Assembly (NCBI RefSeq): GCF_001013905.1
Contig: NZ_LN831790.1
Coordinates: 6,090,001 to 6,154,000, forward strand
Length of the DNA stretch: 64,000 nucleotides
Source of the DNA: Streptomyces leeuwenhoekii
GTDB lineage: Bacteria; Actinomycetota; Actinomycetes; Streptomycetales; Streptomycetaceae
Reading direction: 5' to 3'
The notes under the pieces are model-generated. The model had not been told where the DNA came from, ran no database searches, and saw only the letters and a list, made by a program, of their open reading frames with translations. The translations under genes and the position numbers were made by a program. Shown piece after piece: positions 19,407-29,143 of this stretch (its first letter is position 1; each line of letters opens with the position of its first letter).

Positions 19407-19831
19407 CGACGGCTCCCCGCGAAGTCGGCCGTGCCGTCCTGCGGGAGGGCGAGCGGGTTCCAGTAGTCGCGGTAGCGGGTGATGCGGCCGCCGGAGACCG
19501 TCACCACGGCGATGTAGGTCATCTCGTAGGGGTCGCCGCTGCGCACCAGGCGTCCCACCGCGCGCATCTCGGCCACGATGGTCTCCGGGTCGCCGGTCTC
19601 GTGGATCGTCAGCTCGGGGACGTCGTGCAGGTCGATGTGGTCGGGGTAGGCACGCATGTACTCCGCGACGGCGGCCTTGCCCTCCAGCCGCTTCGGCCAT
19701 CCCGCGGGCGCGAAGGGGAACTCGAAGACCCCGTCGTCGTGCCAGAGATCGACCCAGGCGGGGATGTCCTTGTCGAGCAGCAGGCGCAGACCGTGGCGGT
19801 ACACGTCGGCCGGCCGGGTGTCCGTGGGCAT
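19403..19831 (-). CDS. SnoaL-like (NTF2-fold) protein
   Basis: 142 residues with the cone-shaped NTF2/SnoaL fold: a hydrophobic N-terminal helix (YRHGLRLLLDKDIPAWVDLW), the HDDGVFEFPFAP strand and the ISGGRITRYRDYWNPLA-type end (here VSGGRITRYRDYWNP). The family includes polyketide cyclases, ketosteroid isomerases and many uncharacterised small-molecule-binding proteins. It is first in a two-gene unit with the NmrA-like protein, close to the triple operator array. CCGGAGGA precedes the start. Substrate unknown. Confidence 0.82.
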   Translation of the reverse strand: MPTDTRPADVYRHGLRLLLDKDIPAWVDLWHDDGVFEFPFAPAGWPKRLEGKAAVAEYMRAYPDHIDLHDVPELTIHETGDPETIVAEMRAVGRLVRSGDPYEMTYIAVVTVSGGRITRYRDYWNPLALPQDGTADFAGSRR

Positions 19832-19861
19832 GGGGATTCCTCCGGTTCTCTCCGATAGGAT

Positions 19862-19935
19862 GCGGACCGCTGGTCCGCTTCACCAACCATACGGACCGCT
19901 GGTCCGCTTACGCAAGATGCGGACCTCAGGTCCGC
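19862..19935. promoter_or_regulatory. Array of three TetR-type palindromic operators
   Basis: Three copies of a 17-base palindrome of form GCGGACC-N3-GGTCCGC lie at 19862-19878, 19891-19907 (first base A instead of G) and 19919-19935. Their centres are 29 and 28 bases apart, nearly three helical turns. The array fills the intergenic region between the SnoaL-NmrA unit and the divergent tetR gene, ending nine bases before the tetR ribosome-binding site. It should serve as operators for that TetR protein, repressing both directions. Confidence 0.9.
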
Positions 19936-19956
19936 TTTTTCGCCGGAGGAGATCCC

Positions 19957-20550
19957 GTGCCGGAGCGCAAGCCGCGCGCTGATGCCCTGCGCAACCGCGA
20001 GGCCGTGCTGGCCGCCGCCGACCGCCTCTTCGCCGCCTGCGAACGGCCCGAGGACGTCACCATGGCCGACATCGCGGCGGCCGCAGGCGTCGGCAAGGGC
20101 ACGCTCTTCCGGGGCTTCGGGGACCGCACCGGCCTGATCCAGGCGCTCTACGAGGCCCGGCTCGACCCGGTCCGCCGGGCGATCGCCGACGGCCCCCGCC
20201 CGCTGGGCCCCGGTACGCCCCCCGCCGAGCGGGCGCACGCCCTGCTGGACGCCGTCCTGTGCTTCAAACTCGACCACCGGCACCTGTCGCTGGCCCTGGA
20301 GGGCACGGGCTCCGACAGCCCGTACCAGGCGGAGCACTACGACTGGTGGCACTCCACCCTCCGGGAGGTGCTGGAGCAGCTCCCCGGCCTGTCCGACGCC
20401 GACTTCGCCGCGCACGCGCTGCTCGCGGCCGTCCGCGCCGACCTGGTGGACCATCTGGCCGGCCGGCGCCGGATGTCCCGGGAGAGCCTCCGGGCCGGCC
20501 TGGCCGCTTTCGTCACCCGGGTGGTGGGCGGCCCGGATCAGGCGCCCTGA
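19957..20550 (+). CDS. TetR-family transcriptional repressor
   Basis: 197 residues. The N-terminal helix-turn-helix is clear (residues about 10-58, VTMADIAAAAGVGKGTLFRGFGDR), and the C-terminal ligand-binding domain is variable. GGAGGA lies six bases before the GTG start. The three palindromes directly upstream and the divergent two-gene unit give the classic autoregulated TetR arrangement. The inducer is probably a substrate of the SnoaL/NmrA pair, but nothing in the sequence identifies it. The gene is convergent with the pgl end of the pentose-phosphate operon. Confidence 0.9.
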   Translation: MPERKPRADALRNREAVLAAADRLFAACERPEDVTMADIAAAAGVGKGTLFRGFGDRTGLIQALYEARLDPVRRAIADGPRPLGPGTPPAERAHALLDAVLCFKLDHRHLSLALEGTGSDSPYQAEHYDWWHSTLREVLEQLPGLSDADFAAHALLAAVRADLVDHLAGRRRMSRESLRAGLAAFVTRVVGGPDQAP

Positions 20551-20565
20551 CGGCAGAACGCCGAA

Positions 20566-20603
20566 GCGGCCGGAGCCCCCGTGGTGCGGGGGACTCCGGC
20601 CGC
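20566..20603. terminator. Bidirectional terminator between tetR and pgl
   Basis: A 15-bp stem (20566-20580 with 20588-20603, one bulged A) closed by a seven-base loop lies between two convergent genes and can end both transcripts. Confidence 0.85.
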
Positions 20604-20641
20604 CTCAGGGGCGTGCCCGCTCCGTCAGCCGGGCGCGGCCC

Positions 20642-21424
20642 TCACGCCGACGCCGGCGGATACATCGACCGCGGCAGTTGCGAGGCCGCCGCCGCGTCCA
20701 GCAGCCACAGCGTGCGGGCGCGGCCCCGGGCCCCCGCCGCCGGTGCCTGGATCTCGCCCGCGCCGGACAGGGCGATCGCCGCGGCCTGCGCCTTGTCCTC
20801 GCCCGCGGCCAGCAGCCACACCTCGCGCGCCGCGCGGATCGCGGGGAGCGTGAGGGTGACGCGGGTCGGCGGGGGCTTGGGCGCGCCGCGCACGCCGACC
20901 ACCGTGCGCTCCGTCTCGCGGACCGCCGGCAGCTCGGGGAAGAGCGAGGCGACGTGGGTGTCCGGGCCGACGCCCAGCATCAGGACGTCGAAGGTCGGGA
21001 CCGGCCCGTGGTTCTCCGGACCGGCCGCCCGGGCCAGCTCCTCCGCGTACGCCTCGGCCGCGGCCTCCACGTCCGAGCCGTACGGCCCGTCCGAGGCGGG
21101 CATGGCGTGCACCCGCTCCGGGTCCAGCGGCACCGCGTCGAGCAGGGCCTCGCGGGCCTGCGTGACGTTCCGGTCCGGATCGCCCTCCGGCAGGAACCGC
21201 TCGTCGCCCCACCACAGGTCCAGGCGGCTCCAGTCGATCGCGTCCCGGGCGGGGGCCGCGGCCAGCGCGGCCAGCAGGCCGTTGCCGTTGCGCCCGCCGG
21301 TCAGCACGACGGACGCCGAGCCCCGGGAGGACTGGGCGTCCACGATCCGGGTGATCAGCCGGGCCGCCGCGGCCTGCGCCATCAGCTCCTTGTCCCGGTG
21401 CACCACGAGCTGGGGAGTGCTCAC
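20642..21424 (-). CDS. pgl: 6-phosphogluconolactonase
   Basis: 260 residues, DevB/SOL family. It hydrolyses 6-phosphogluconolactone, the product of Zwf. Family motifs are VVLTGGRNGNGLLAAL, DLWWGDERFLPEGDPDRN and DVLMLGVGPDTHVASLFP. The GTG start overlaps the opcA stop as GTGA, so translation is coupled. It is the last gene of the minus-strand tkt-tal-zwf-opcA-pgl operon and is followed by a shared terminator. 6-phosphogluconate dehydrogenase is not in this operon. Confidence 0.95.
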   Translation of the reverse strand: MSTPQLVVHRDKELMAQAAAARLITRIVDAQSSRGSASVVLTGGRNGNGLLAALAAAPARDAIDWSRLDLWWGDERFLPEGDPDRNVTQAREALLDAVPLDPERVHAMPASDGPYGSDVEAAAEAYAEELARAAGPENHGPVPTFDVLMLGVGPDTHVASLFPELPAVRETERTVVGVRGAPKPPPTRVTLTLPAIRAAREVWLLAAGEDKAQAAAIALSGAGEIQAPAAGARGRARTLWLLDAAAASQLPRSMYPPASA

Positions 21425-22506
21425 TTGGCCGCCGCCTTCCGCGCCGGAGCCTTCTTGGCCGCCCGCTGCGCGGGCGCCTTCGCCGCCTCCTCCACGGGCT
21501 CCGGCACCGCCACCGGATCCTCGGTGGCCACCGGGTCCGCGGCCGCCACCGGTTTCCCGCCGGCCGCCGCATCCGGTGCGCCCGCGTGGAGCCGGTCCAC
21601 GCCGTAGCGCAGCGCCGCCGCGTAGGTGTCGTCCGGATCCAGCCGCCGCAGCTCCTCGGCGATCAGCTCGGCCGTCTCCCGGCGCTTGAGCGCCACCGCG
21701 CGGTCGGGCTGGCCCTGGATGGACAGGTTGGCCAGCGAGCCGTCGGCGCGGTCCAGGACGATCGGGCCGCAGGTGGTCTCCATGCGGACCGCGGTCAGGC
21801 CCGGGCCGTCGGACATCGACCGCCGGACGGGGACGCCCAGCCGGTCCGCGAGCCACATCGCCAGCAGCTCGCAGCTCGGGTTGTACTCCTCGCCCTCCAC
21901 CTCGACGGCCTTCACCTCGCAGGTGACCTGGTCCAGGGCCGCCGCCAGCATCGAGCGCCACGGCGTGATCCGGGTCCAGGCCAGGTCGGTGTCGCCCGGC
22001 GTGTAGGCACCGGCCCGGGCGGTCAGCTCCCGGATCGGGTCCTCGGCGGCGTAACTGTCGGTGACGCGGCGCTGGGCCAGCGAGCCCAGCGGGTCGTCGG
22101 CCGGGTCGAGCGGCGCGTTGACCGGCCACCACACCACCACCGGCGCGTCCGGCAGCAGCAGCGGCAGGACCACCGACTGGGCGTGGTCGACGACCTCGCC
22201 GTACAGCCGCAGCACCACCGTCTCGCCGGTGCCCGCGTCCGCGCCCACCCGCACCTCGGCGTCCAGCCGGGACGTCGTACGGTCGCGGGGCGAGCGCGAG
22301 ACGCGCTTGATGACCAGCAGCGTGCGCGAGGGGTGCTCGCGCGAGGCGTCGTTGGCGGCCTTCAGCGCGTCGTAGGCGTTCTCCTCGTCGGTGACGATGA
22401 CCAGGGTGAGGACCATGCCGACGGCGGGTGTGCCGATGGCCCGGCGGCCCTGCACCAGCGCCTTGTTGATCTTGCTGGCCGTGGTGTCCGTAAGGTCTAT
22501 CTTCAT
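21421..22506 (-). CDS. opcA: Glucose-6-phosphate dehydrogenase assembly protein OpcA
   Basis: 361 residues. OpcA is an actinobacterial and cyanobacterial factor that activates or assembles Zwf. Visible family parts are KIDLTDTTASKINKALV at the start, VVWWPVNAPLD in the centre and the conserved VEGEEYNPSCELLAMWLADR. The last 50 residues are a low-complexity Ala/Pro/Lys tail (ending KKAPARKAAAK), which is typical of streptomycete versions and probably disordered. The ATG overlaps the zwf stop (ATGA), as expected for partner proteins. A longer in-frame start at 22566 would sit inside zwf and is rejected. Confidence 0.94.
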   Translation of the reverse strand: MKIDLTDTTASKINKALVQGRRAIGTPAVGMVLTLVIVTDEENAYDALKAANDASREHPSRTLLVIKRVSRSPRDRTTSRLDAEVRVGADAGTGETVVLRLYGEVVDHAQSVVLPLLLPDAPVVVWWPVNAPLDPADDPLGSLAQRRVTDSYAAEDPIRELTARAGAYTPGDTDLAWTRITPWRSMLAAALDQVTCEVKAVEVEGEEYNPSCELLAMWLADRLGVPVRRSMSDGPGLTAVRMETTCGPIVLDRADGSLANLSIQGQPDRAVALKRRETAELIAEELRRLDPDDTYAAALRYGVDRLHAGAPDAAAGGKPVAAADPVATEDPVAVPEPVEEAAKAPAQRAAKKAPARKAAAK

Positions 22507-24026
22507 GGCCGGCGCCAGCTCCGTCCGTCTCGCTGAAGCATCTGGTCCGCCTCGACGGGCCCCCATGTGCCGGCCGGGTACCGGGCGGGCGCGCCGTGGG
22601 CGTCCCAGTACTCCTCGATCGGGTCGAGGATCTTCCAGGACAGCTCGACCTCCTCCGTGCGCGGGAAGAGGTTCGCGTCACCGAGCAGCACGTCCAGGAT
22701 GAGCCGCTCGTACGCCTCCGGGCTGGACTCGGTGAACGACTCGCCGTAGGCGAAGTCCATCGACACGTCCCGGATCTCCATCGACGTGCCCGGCACCTTG
22801 GAGCCGAAGCGGACCGTGACGCCCTCGTCGGGCTGGACACGGATGACGATCGCGTTGGAGCCCAGCTCCTCCGTGGCCGTCGTGTCGAAGGGCGAGTGCG
22901 GGGCCCGCTGGAAGACGACCGCGATCTCCGTCACCCGGCGGCCCAGCCGCTTGCCGGTGCGCAGGTAGAAGGGGACGCCCGCCCAGCGGCGGTTGTCGAT
23001 GCCCAGCTTGATCGCGGCGTAGGTGTCGGTCTTCGACTTGGGGTCGATGCCCTCCTCGTCGAGGTAACCGATGACCTTCGCGCCGCCCTGCCAGCCGGCC
23101 GTGTACTGGGCGCGTACGGTGTCGCGGCCCAGGTCCTTCGGCAGCTTCACCGCGCCCAGCACCTTGGTCTTCTCCGCCGCCAGCGCGTCGGCGTCGAAGG
23201 AGGCGGGCTCCTCCATCGCGGTCAGCGCGAGCAACTGGAGCAGGTGGTTCTGGATGACGTCGCGGGCGGCGCCGATGCCGTCGTAGTAACCGGCCCGGCC
23301 GCCGATGCCGATGTCCTCGGCCATCGTGATCTGCACATGGTCGACGAAGGACCGGTTCCAGATCGGCTCGAACATCTGGTTGGCGAAGCGCAGCGCCAGG
23401 ATGTTCTGGACGGTCTCCTTGCCCAGGTAGTGGTCGATGCGGAAGACCTGGTCCGGGGCGAAGACCTCGTGGACGATGGCGTTGAGCTCCTCGGCCGACT
23501 TCAGATCGTGGCCGAACGGCTTCTCGATCACCGCGCGCCGCCAGGAACCGCCGGTCTGGTCGGCCAGACCGTGCTTCTTGAGCTGCTGGATGACCACCGG
23601 GAAGGAGCTCGGCGGCACGGAGAGGTAGAAGGCGAAGTTGCCCCCCGTGCCCTGCGCGGCGTCCAGCTCTTGGATGGTGGCCCGCAGCCGTTCGAACGCG
23701 TCGTCGTCGTCGAAGGTGCCCTGGACGAAACGCATGCCCTGGATGAGCTGCTGCCAGACCTCCTCCCGGAACGGCGTGCGCGCGTGCTCCTTGACCGCGT
23801 CGTGCACGACCTGGGCGAAGTCCTCGTGCTCCCAGTCACGGCGGGCGAAGCCCACCAGGGAGAAGCCCGGCGGCAGCAGACCCCGGTTGGCGAGGTCGTA
23901 CACGGCGGGCATGAGCTTCTTCCGTGACAGATCGCCCGTGACACCGAAGATGACCAGGCCCGACGGCCCCGCGATACGCGGGAGCCGTCGGTCGGCGGGG
24001 TCACGCAGCGGGTTGCCGCTTGACAA
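22503..24026 (-). CDS. zwf: Glucose-6-phosphate 1-dehydrogenase
   Basis: 507 residues. It is the first, NADPH-producing step of the oxidative pentose-phosphate path. The N-terminal nucleotide motif GVTGDLSRKK spans residues 28-37, and the active-site signature DHYLGKETVQNI contains the catalytic His/Lys. The start is TTG (TTGTCAAGC); GGAGG lies somewhat far upstream, about 12 bases, but the conserved N-terminus (SSGNPLRDPADRRLPRIAG) supports this start. The gene lies between tal (four-base gap) and opcA (overlap), so the NADPH branch is co-expressed with the non-oxidative enzymes. Confidence 0.97.
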   Translation of the reverse strand: MSSGNPLRDPADRRLPRIAGPSGLVIFGVTGDLSRKKLMPAVYDLANRGLLPPGFSLVGFARRDWEHEDFAQVVHDAVKEHARTPFREEVWQQLIQGMRFVQGTFDDDDAFERLRATIQELDAAQGTGGNFAFYLSVPPSSFPVVIQQLKKHGLADQTGGSWRRAVIEKPFGHDLKSAEELNAIVHEVFAPDQVFRIDHYLGKETVQNILALRFANQMFEPIWNRSFVDHVQITMAEDIGIGGRAGYYDGIGAARDVIQNHLLQLLALTAMEEPASFDADALAAEKTKVLGAVKLPKDLGRDTVRAQYTAGWQGGAKVIGYLDEEGIDPKSKTDTYAAIKLGIDNRRWAGVPFYLRTGKRLGRRVTEIAVVFQRAPHSPFDTTATEELGSNAIVIRVQPDEGVTVRFGSKVPGTSMEIRDVSMDFAYGESFTESSPEAYERLILDVLLGDANLFPRTEEVELSWKILDPIEEYWDAHGAPARYPAGTWGPVEADQMLQRDGRSWRRP

Positions 24027-24030
24027 CGTG

Positions 24031-25149
24031 TCAGCCCTCCGCGGGGGCGAGGCGCTTCAGCTCCGCCTCGGTCGACTTCAGCAGGTCGTTCCAGGACGCC
24101 TCGAACTTGTCGACGCCCTCGTCCTCGAGGAGCTGGACCACCTCGTCGTAGGAGATCCCGAGCCTCTCGATCGCGTCGAGGTCGGCGCGGGCCTGCTCGT
24201 AGGTGCCGGAGACGGTGTCACCGGTGATCTCGCCGTGGTCCTCGGTGGCCAGCAGGGTGGCCTCCGGCATGGTGTTCACCGTGTTGGGCGCCACCAGCTC
24301 GGTGACGTACATGGTGTCGTCGTACGCCTTGTCCTTCACGCCGGTGGAGGCCCACAGCGGACGCTGCTTGTTGGCGCCCGCCTTCTCCAGGGCGTTCCAG
24401 CGGTCGGAGGAGAAGACCTCCTCGTACGCCTGGTAGGCCAGACGCGCGTTGGCGATGGCGGCCTTGCCGCGCAGCGCCTTGGCCTCGTCGGTGCCCAGGG
24501 CGTCGATCCGCTTGTCGATCTCGGTGTCCACACGGGACACGAAGAAGGACGCCACGGAGTGGATCTGCGACAGGTCCAGACCGCGCTCCTTGGCCTTCTC
24601 CAGGCCGGTCAGGAAGGCGTCCATGACCTTGCGGTAGCGCTCCAGCGAGAAGATCAGCGTGACGTTGACGCTGATGCCCAGGCCGATGACCTCGGCGATC
24701 GCCGGGATGCCCGCCTCGGTGGCGGGGATCTTGATGAGCGTGTTGGGCCGGTCCACCAGCCACGCCAGCTGCTTGGCCTCGGCGACCGTGGCCTTGGTGT
24801 GGTGCGCCAGGCGCGGGTCGACCTCGATGGAGACCCGGCCGTCCTTGCCGCCGGTGGCGTCGAAGACCGGGCGCAGGATGTCGGCGGCGTCGCGGACGTC
24901 CGCCGTGGTGATCATGCGGATGGCCTCTTCGACGGTGACCTTGCGGGCGGCCAGGTCGGAGAGCTGGAGGTCGTAGCCGTCGCCCTCGCTGATCGCCTTC
25001 TGGAAGATCGTCGGGTTGGTGGTGACGCCCACGACGTGCTGCTGGTCGATCAGCTCGGCCAGGTTGCCGGACGTGATCCGCTTGCGGGACAGGTCGTCCA
25101 GCCAGATCGCGACGCCTTCATCGGAGAGGCGCTTGAGTGCGTCTGTCAT
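24031..25149 (-). CDS. tal: Transaldolase
   Basis: 372 residues, the long actinobacterial-type transaldolase. It moves a dihydroxyacetone unit between sugar phosphates via a Schiff base on lysine, probably in [12 protein letters not shown], the family active-site motif. [15 protein letters not shown] near residue 40 is the other transaldolase signature. The ATG follows GGAGAT (34 bases after the tkt stop). The frame is open further upstream, but the extension does not match the family. It is the second gene of the pentose-phosphate operon. Confidence 0.96.
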   Translation of the reverse strand: MTDALKRLSDEGVAIWLDDLSRKRITSGNLAELIDQQHVVGVTTNPTIFQKAISEGDGYDLQLSDLAARKVTVEEAIRMITTADVRDAADILRPVFDATGGKDGRVSIEVDPRLAHHTKATVAEAKQLAWLVDRPNTLIKIPATEAGIPAIAEVIGLGISVNVTLIFSLERYRKVMDAFLTGLEKAKERGLDLSQIHSVASFFVSRVDTEIDKRIDALGTDEAKALRGKAAIANARLAYQAYEEVFSSDRWNALEKAGANKQRPLWASTGVKDKAYDDTMYVTELVAPNTVNTMPEATLLATEDHGEITGDTVSGTYEQARADLDAIERLGISYDEVVQLLEDEGVDKFEASWNDLLKSTEAELKRLAPAEG

Positions 25150-25183
25150 GGAAAATGCATCTCCTACGTGTCGTATACGAGCG

Positions 25184-27271
25184 TCAGCGCTGGGCTGCGG
25201 CGATCGATTCCTTCGCCTTGGCGGCGACGTTCTCGGCGGTGAAGCCGTACTCCTGGAAGAGGACCTTGCCGTCGGCGGAAGCACCGAAGTGCTCCAGGGA
25301 GACGATGCGCCCGGCGTCCCCGACGAAACGGTGCCAGGTCAGTCCGATACCCGCCTCCACCGCGACACGGGCCTTCACGGACGGGGGCAGGACGCTGTCC
25401 CGGTACCCCTGGTCCTGCTCCTCGAACCACTCCACGCACGGCATCGACACCACACGCGCGGGCACGCCCTCGGCCTGGAGCCGCTCGCGCGCCTCGACGG
25501 CGACGTGGACCTCGGAACCGGTGGCGATCAGGATGACCTGGGGCTCGCCGCCCTCGGCCTCGAACAGCACATAGCCGCCGCGCGCCGCGTCCTCGTTCGG
25601 CTCGTACGTCGGCACGCCCTGGCGGGTGAGGGCCAGACCGTGCGGCTGACCCTTGCCGAACTCCTTCGTCCAGCGCCCGAGCACCTCGCGCCAGGCGATG
25701 GCGGTCTCGTTGGCGTCGGCCGGGCGGACCACGTTCAGGCCCGGGATGGCGCGCAGCGAGGCCAGGTGCTCGACCGGCTGGTGGGTCGGGCCGTCCTCGC
25801 CCAGGCCGATGGAGTCGTGCGTCCACACGTACGTCACCGGCAGGTGCATCAGCGCCGACAGCCGCACCGCGTTGCGCATGTAGTCGGAGAAGACCAGGAA
25901 GGTGCCGCCGTAGATGCGCGTGTTGCCGTGCAGCGCGATGCCGTTCATCTCCGCGGCCATCGCGTGCTCGCGGATGCCGAAGTGGACCGTACGGCCGTAC
26001 GGGTCCGCCTCGGGCAGCGGGTTGCCCTCGGGGAGGAACGACGACGTCTTGTCGATCGTCGTGTTGTTCGAGCCGGCCAGGTCGGCGGAGCCGCCCCACA
26101 GCTCGGGGACGACCGCGCCGAGCGCCTGGAGGACCTTGCCGGACGCGGCGCGGGTGGCGACGGACTTGCCCGCCTCGAAGACCGGGATCTTCTCCTCCCA
26201 GCCGGTGGGCAGCTCGCCCTTGGCGATGCGGTCGTACTCGGCCGCGCGCTCGGGGTTGTTGTCCCGCCACTGCTGGAAGGACTTCTCCCACACGGCGCGG
26301 GCGGCCTTGCCGCGGTCCAGGGCCTTGCGGGTGTGCGCGATGACCTCGTCGGCGACCTCGAAGGTCTTCTCCGGGTCGAAGCCGAGGACGCGCTTGGTGG
26401 CCGCCACCTCGTCCTCGCCCAGCGCCGAGCCGTGCGCGGCCTCGGTGTTCTGCGCGTTCGGGGCGGGCCAGGCGATGATGGACCGCATGGCGATGAAGGA
26501 CGGCTTGTCCGTGACCTTCTTCGCCTCCTGGATCGCGTCGTAGATCGCGTTCGGGTCCAGGTCGCCGTCCGGCTTCGGCGCCACGCGCTGGACGTGCCAG
26601 CCGTACGCCTCGTACCGCTTGACCGTGTCCTCGGAGACGGCCGTCTCGGTGTCGCCCTCGATCGAGATGTGGTTGTCGTCCCACAGCAGGATCAGGTTGC
26701 CCAGCTTCTGGTGGCCGGCGAGCGAGGACGCCTCGGCGGAGATGCCCTCCTGGAGGCAGCCGTCACCGGCGATGCAGTAGACGAAGTGGTCGAACGGCGA
26801 CTCGCCCTGCGCGGCCTCCGGGTCGAACAGGCCGCGCTCGTAGCGGGCGGCCATCGCCATGCCGACGGCGTTGGCGACACCCTGGCCCAGCGGCCCGGTG
26901 GTGGTCTCCACGCCCGTGGTGTGGCCGTACTCCGGGTGACCCGGCGTCTTCGAACCGTGGGTGCGGAACGCCTTCAGGTCGTCCAGCTCCAGGCCGAAGC
27001 CGGCCAGGTAGAGCTGGGTGTACAGGGTCAGGGACGAGTGGCCGGCGGACAGCACGAAGCGGTCCCGCCCGACCCAGTCCGCGTCCGCCGGGTCGTGCCG
27101 CATCACCTTCTGGAAGAGGGTGTAGGCGGCGGGCGCCAGGCTCATCGCCGTACCGGGATGGCCGTTGCCGACCTTCTGTACGGCATCGGCGGCCAGGACG
27201 CGGGCGGTGTCCACGGCCCGCTGGTCCAACTCGGTCCACTCGAGGTCTGTGGTGGTCGGCTTGATGCTCAC
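25184..27271 (-). CDS. tkt: Transketolase
   Basis: 695 residues, a thiamine-diphosphate enzyme transferring two-carbon units between sugar phosphates. It has the N-terminal [16 protein letters not shown], the [13 protein letters not shown] signature, the ThDP-binding [18 protein letters not shown] motif and the second signature [21 protein letters not shown] segment (here [17 protein letters not shown]). It is first in the minus-strand operon, starting with GTG. The upstream region is a 704-base gap shared with ctaB. The reverse-strand TAGGCT at 27369-27364 is a possible -10. Confidence 0.97.
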   Translation of the reverse strand: MSIKPTTTDLEWTELDQRAVDTARVLAADAVQKVGNGHPGTAMSLAPAAYTLFQKVMRHDPADADWVGRDRFVLSAGHSSLTLYTQLYLAGFGLELDDLKAFRTHGSKTPGHPEYGHTTGVETTTGPLGQGVANAVGMAMAARYERGLFDPEAAQGESPFDHFVYCIAGDGCLQEGISAEASSLAGHQKLGNLILLWDDNHISIEGDTETAVSEDTVKRYEAYGWHVQRVAPKPDGDLDPNAIYDAIQEAKKVTDKPSFIAMRSIIAWPAPNAQNTEAAHGSALGEDEVAATKRVLGFDPEKTFEVADEVIAHTRKALDRGKAARAVWEKSFQQWRDNNPERAAEYDRIAKGELPTGWEEKIPVFEAGKSVATRAASGKVLQALGAVVPELWGGSADLAGSNNTTIDKTSSFLPEGNPLPEADPYGRTVHFGIREHAMAAEMNGIALHGNTRIYGGTFLVFSDYMRNAVRLSALMHLPVTYVWTHDSIGLGEDGPTHQPVEHLASLRAIPGLNVVRPADANETAIAWREVLGRWTKEFGKGQPHGLALTRQGVPTYEPNEDAARGGYVLFEAEGGEPQVILIATGSEVHVAVEARERLQAEGVPARVVSMPCVEWFEEQDQGYRDSVLPPSVKARVAVEAGIGLTWHRFVGDAGRIVSLEHFGASADGKVLFQEYGFTAENVAAKAKESIAAAQR

Positions 27272-27975
27272 CCTGAGTCAGGGCTCCTCTCCACATGTCT
27301 GATGCCGGTGGACGCAGACGTCCCCCGGCTGCCGGCGTTCCGGACGCCGGCCGGCCGGTGTCGAGCCTACCCCCGTAAGAACGTGCGTTTTTCCGGGTGT
27401 TTCCAGACTGCCGGGACTCGGAGAACTCCGCCTCCCGACCGGGCTAAACCGTATTCGGCAAGTGAATGCGGAGCTGCTCATATGACCGCTCAATCGAGCC
27501 GTGCCGCGCCCGGCCGCGCCCGTGGGAAGGGTGCTCGTCCGAGCATTCCCGCGCCCGTCCGGTACGGGCGCGGCCAGGACTTATCGCGCGGTACGGCGCG
27601 TGCTCGTCCGAGCTTTCCCGCGCCCGTTCGGCGGATGCCCGACCGGGTCTTATGGCGTCGGTCCGCGGCGCGCTCGTCCGAGCTTTTCCGCGCCCGTCCG
27701 CCGACTTTCCGGAATGAGCAATTCAGGCCCGCCCGTCCGGCGGCGCGCGGGCGGGGAGGCCGACCGCCCGCGCGGCCGTCCACTCGCACGGGGCGGCGCC
27801 GGGGGTCACCCCGCCGGCGGACGGTCCGGCGTGTCCCGGGGCGGACGCGCGGGCCGGCCCGGGAGCATGCCGCCCAACACGCCCACCCCCGCGAAGACCG
27901 GGGTATGGGCAACGTCTACAGTGGCGTGGTACGCGCGAGCCTTTACCGCCGCTTCACTCGGCGAGGCTCGCTGGG
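27272..27975. other. Long intergenic region between divergent tkt and ctaB
   Basis: 704 bases without a convincing gene. It must hold the promoters for the pentose-phosphate operon (leftward) and ctaB (rightward). The middle contains a three-copy imperfect tandem repeat (listed separately). Short open frames here have repeat-derived Arg/Ser-rich translations and no ribosome-binding sites, so I do not call them genes. Confidence 0.7.
27531..27710. repeat. Three-copy imperfect tandem repeat, period 69-70 bases
   Basis: Copies begin at 27531, 27600 and 27670. Each starts with a nearly identical block of about 30 bases (GTGCTCGTCCGAGC followed by TTCCCGCGCCCGT) and the first two share a later GA/GTCTTAT element. 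Each copy includes a GCTCG-TC-CGAGC palindrome, and the first has a further GCGCCCGT/ACGGGCGC hairpin. Function is unknown; it could be a regulator array, an RNA structure or a spreading intergenic repeat. Confidence 0.85.
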
Positions 27976-28977
27976 ATGTCTCTGTCAGGGGTGTGCGTGA
28001 CGGCCGTCGAATCCCGTCCGATGGGTGGGGGCTCCTCCCATGCCATTGGGGCAATGGGGGAGCTCGGGGTCAGCCAGAAGCCGAGCCAGCGGCCGTTCGG
28101 GGCCCGTGTCAAGGCGTTCGTGGCGCTGACCAAGCCGCGGATCATCGAGCTGCTGCTGATCACCACCGTTCCGGTGATGTTCCTCGCCGAGCAGGGCGTG
28201 CCGGACCTGAGGCTGGTGCTGCTCACCTGTATCGGCGGCTATCTCTCCGCGGGCGGCGCCAACGCGCTGAACATGTACATCGACCGCGACATCGACGCGC
28301 TGATGGAACGCACCTCCCGGCGCCCGCTGGTCACCGGGATGGTCAGCCCACGCGAGTGCCTGGCCTTCGGCATCGCCCTCGCGGTCGTCTCGACGCTGCT
28401 GTTCGGCCTCACCGTCAACTGGCTGTCGGCCTGGCTCTCGCTCGGCGCGCTCCTGTTCTACGTCGTCGTCTACACGATGATCCTCAAGCGGCGCACCTCG
28501 CAGAACATCGTCTGGGGCGGCATCGCGGGCTGCATGCCGGTGCTGATCGGCTGGTCCTCGGTGACCAACTCGATGTCGTGGGCGCCCGTCATCCTCTTCC
28601 TCGTGATGTTCTTCTGGACGCCGCCGCACTACTGGCCGCTGTCCATGAAGGTGAAGGACGACTACGCGCGCGTGGGCGTGCCCATGCTCCCGGTCATCGC
28701 CTCCAACAAGGTCGTCGCCCGCCAGATCGTCATCTACAGCTGGGTGATGGTCGCGGTGTCGCTGCTGCTCACGCCGCTGGGCTACACCGGCTGGTTCTAC
28801 ACCGCGGTCGCCCTGGTGGCCGGCGGCCTGTGGCTGTGGGAGGCGCACGCGCTGCAGAACCGGGCCAAGGCCGAGGTGACCGGCGCCAAGCTCAAGGAGA
28901 TGCGCCTGTTCCACTGGTCCATCACCTACGTGTCGGTGCTGTTCCTGGCGATCGCGGTCGACCCCTTCCTCCGCTGA
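27976..28977 (+). CDS. ctaB: Protohaem IX farnesyltransferase (haem O synthase)
   Basis: 333 residues, a UbiA-superfamily membrane prenyltransferase that adds farnesyl to haem b for cytochrome oxidase. The catalytic Asp-rich motif [20 protein letters not shown] (N and D ligands for Mg-diphosphate) and a second site in [15 protein letters not shown] are present, with seven to nine hydrophobic helices. GTG codons at 27991 and 27997 are also possible starts, because the conserved protein begins near TAVESRP. Residues about 14-30 are encoded by a palindromic element that looks inserted. CtaA, the next enzyme, lies 2.4 kb downstream on the other strand. Confidence 0.93.
   Translation: MSLSGVCVTAVESRPMGGGSSHAIGAMGELGVSQKPSQRPFGARVKAFVALTKPRIIELLLITTVPVMFLAEQGVPDLRLVLLTCIGGYLSAGGANALNMYIDRDIDALMERTSRRPLVTGMVSPRECLAFGIALAVVSTLLFGLTVNWLSAWLSLGALLFYVVVYTMILKRRTSQNIVWGGIAGCMPVLIGWSSVTNSMSWAPVILFLVMFFWTPPHYWPLSMKVKDDYARVGVPMLPVIASNKVVARQIVIYSWVMVAVSLLLTPLGYTGWFYTAVALVAGGLWLWEAHALQNRAKAEVTGAKLKEMRLFHWSITYVSVLFLAIAVDPFLR
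28026..28055. repeat. Palindromic repeat-like element inside the ctaB 5' end
   Basis: An imperfect inverted repeat of form GCTCCtCCCAT ... AATGGGgGAGC is read in frame through codons 17-27 of ctaB. Its G-run and CTCC/GGAG composition resembles the small palindromic elements scattered in Streptomyces genomes. It encodes Gly/Ser/Ala residues just ahead of the conserved protein. Confidence 0.55.
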
Positions 28978-29067
28978 CGCAGGCGGCCTCCACCGGCGTA
29001 CGCGCCGGTGTGCACACGGACGCACCCCACGCACCGGCGCGCGCGACGCGCCGGCTCCCGCGGACAC

Positions 29068-29111
29068 CGACGGGCGGGGCACGTGGTCAAAGCCACGCGC
29101 CCCGCCCGTCG
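29068..29111 (+). terminator. Hairpin after ctaB
   Basis: 19-base arms (29068-29086 and 29093-29111) with one A-C mismatch and a six-base loop TCAAAG, 90 bases after the ctaB stop. It is a strong terminator candidate. Confidence 0.85.
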
Positions 29112-29120
29112 TCGTTTGAT

Positions 29121-29137
29121 CTACCCGTGGGTAGCAT
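29121..29137 (+). promoter_or_regulatory. Palindrome and -10-like element before the 29144 gene
   Basis: CTACCC-GT-GGGTAG (29121-29134) is a perfect palindrome that overlaps a TAGCAT -10-like hexamer (29132-29137). The ATG follows six bases later without a ribosome-binding site. It looks like a leaderless promoter with an operator over its -10. Confidence 0.5.
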
Positions 29138-29143
29138 CCTGGC

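Noticed and set aside
27466..27717. Possible 83-residue gene in the tkt-ctaB gap
   Set aside because: The frame follows the three-copy repeat, has no ribosome-binding site, and its translation is just repeated Arg/Ser segments.
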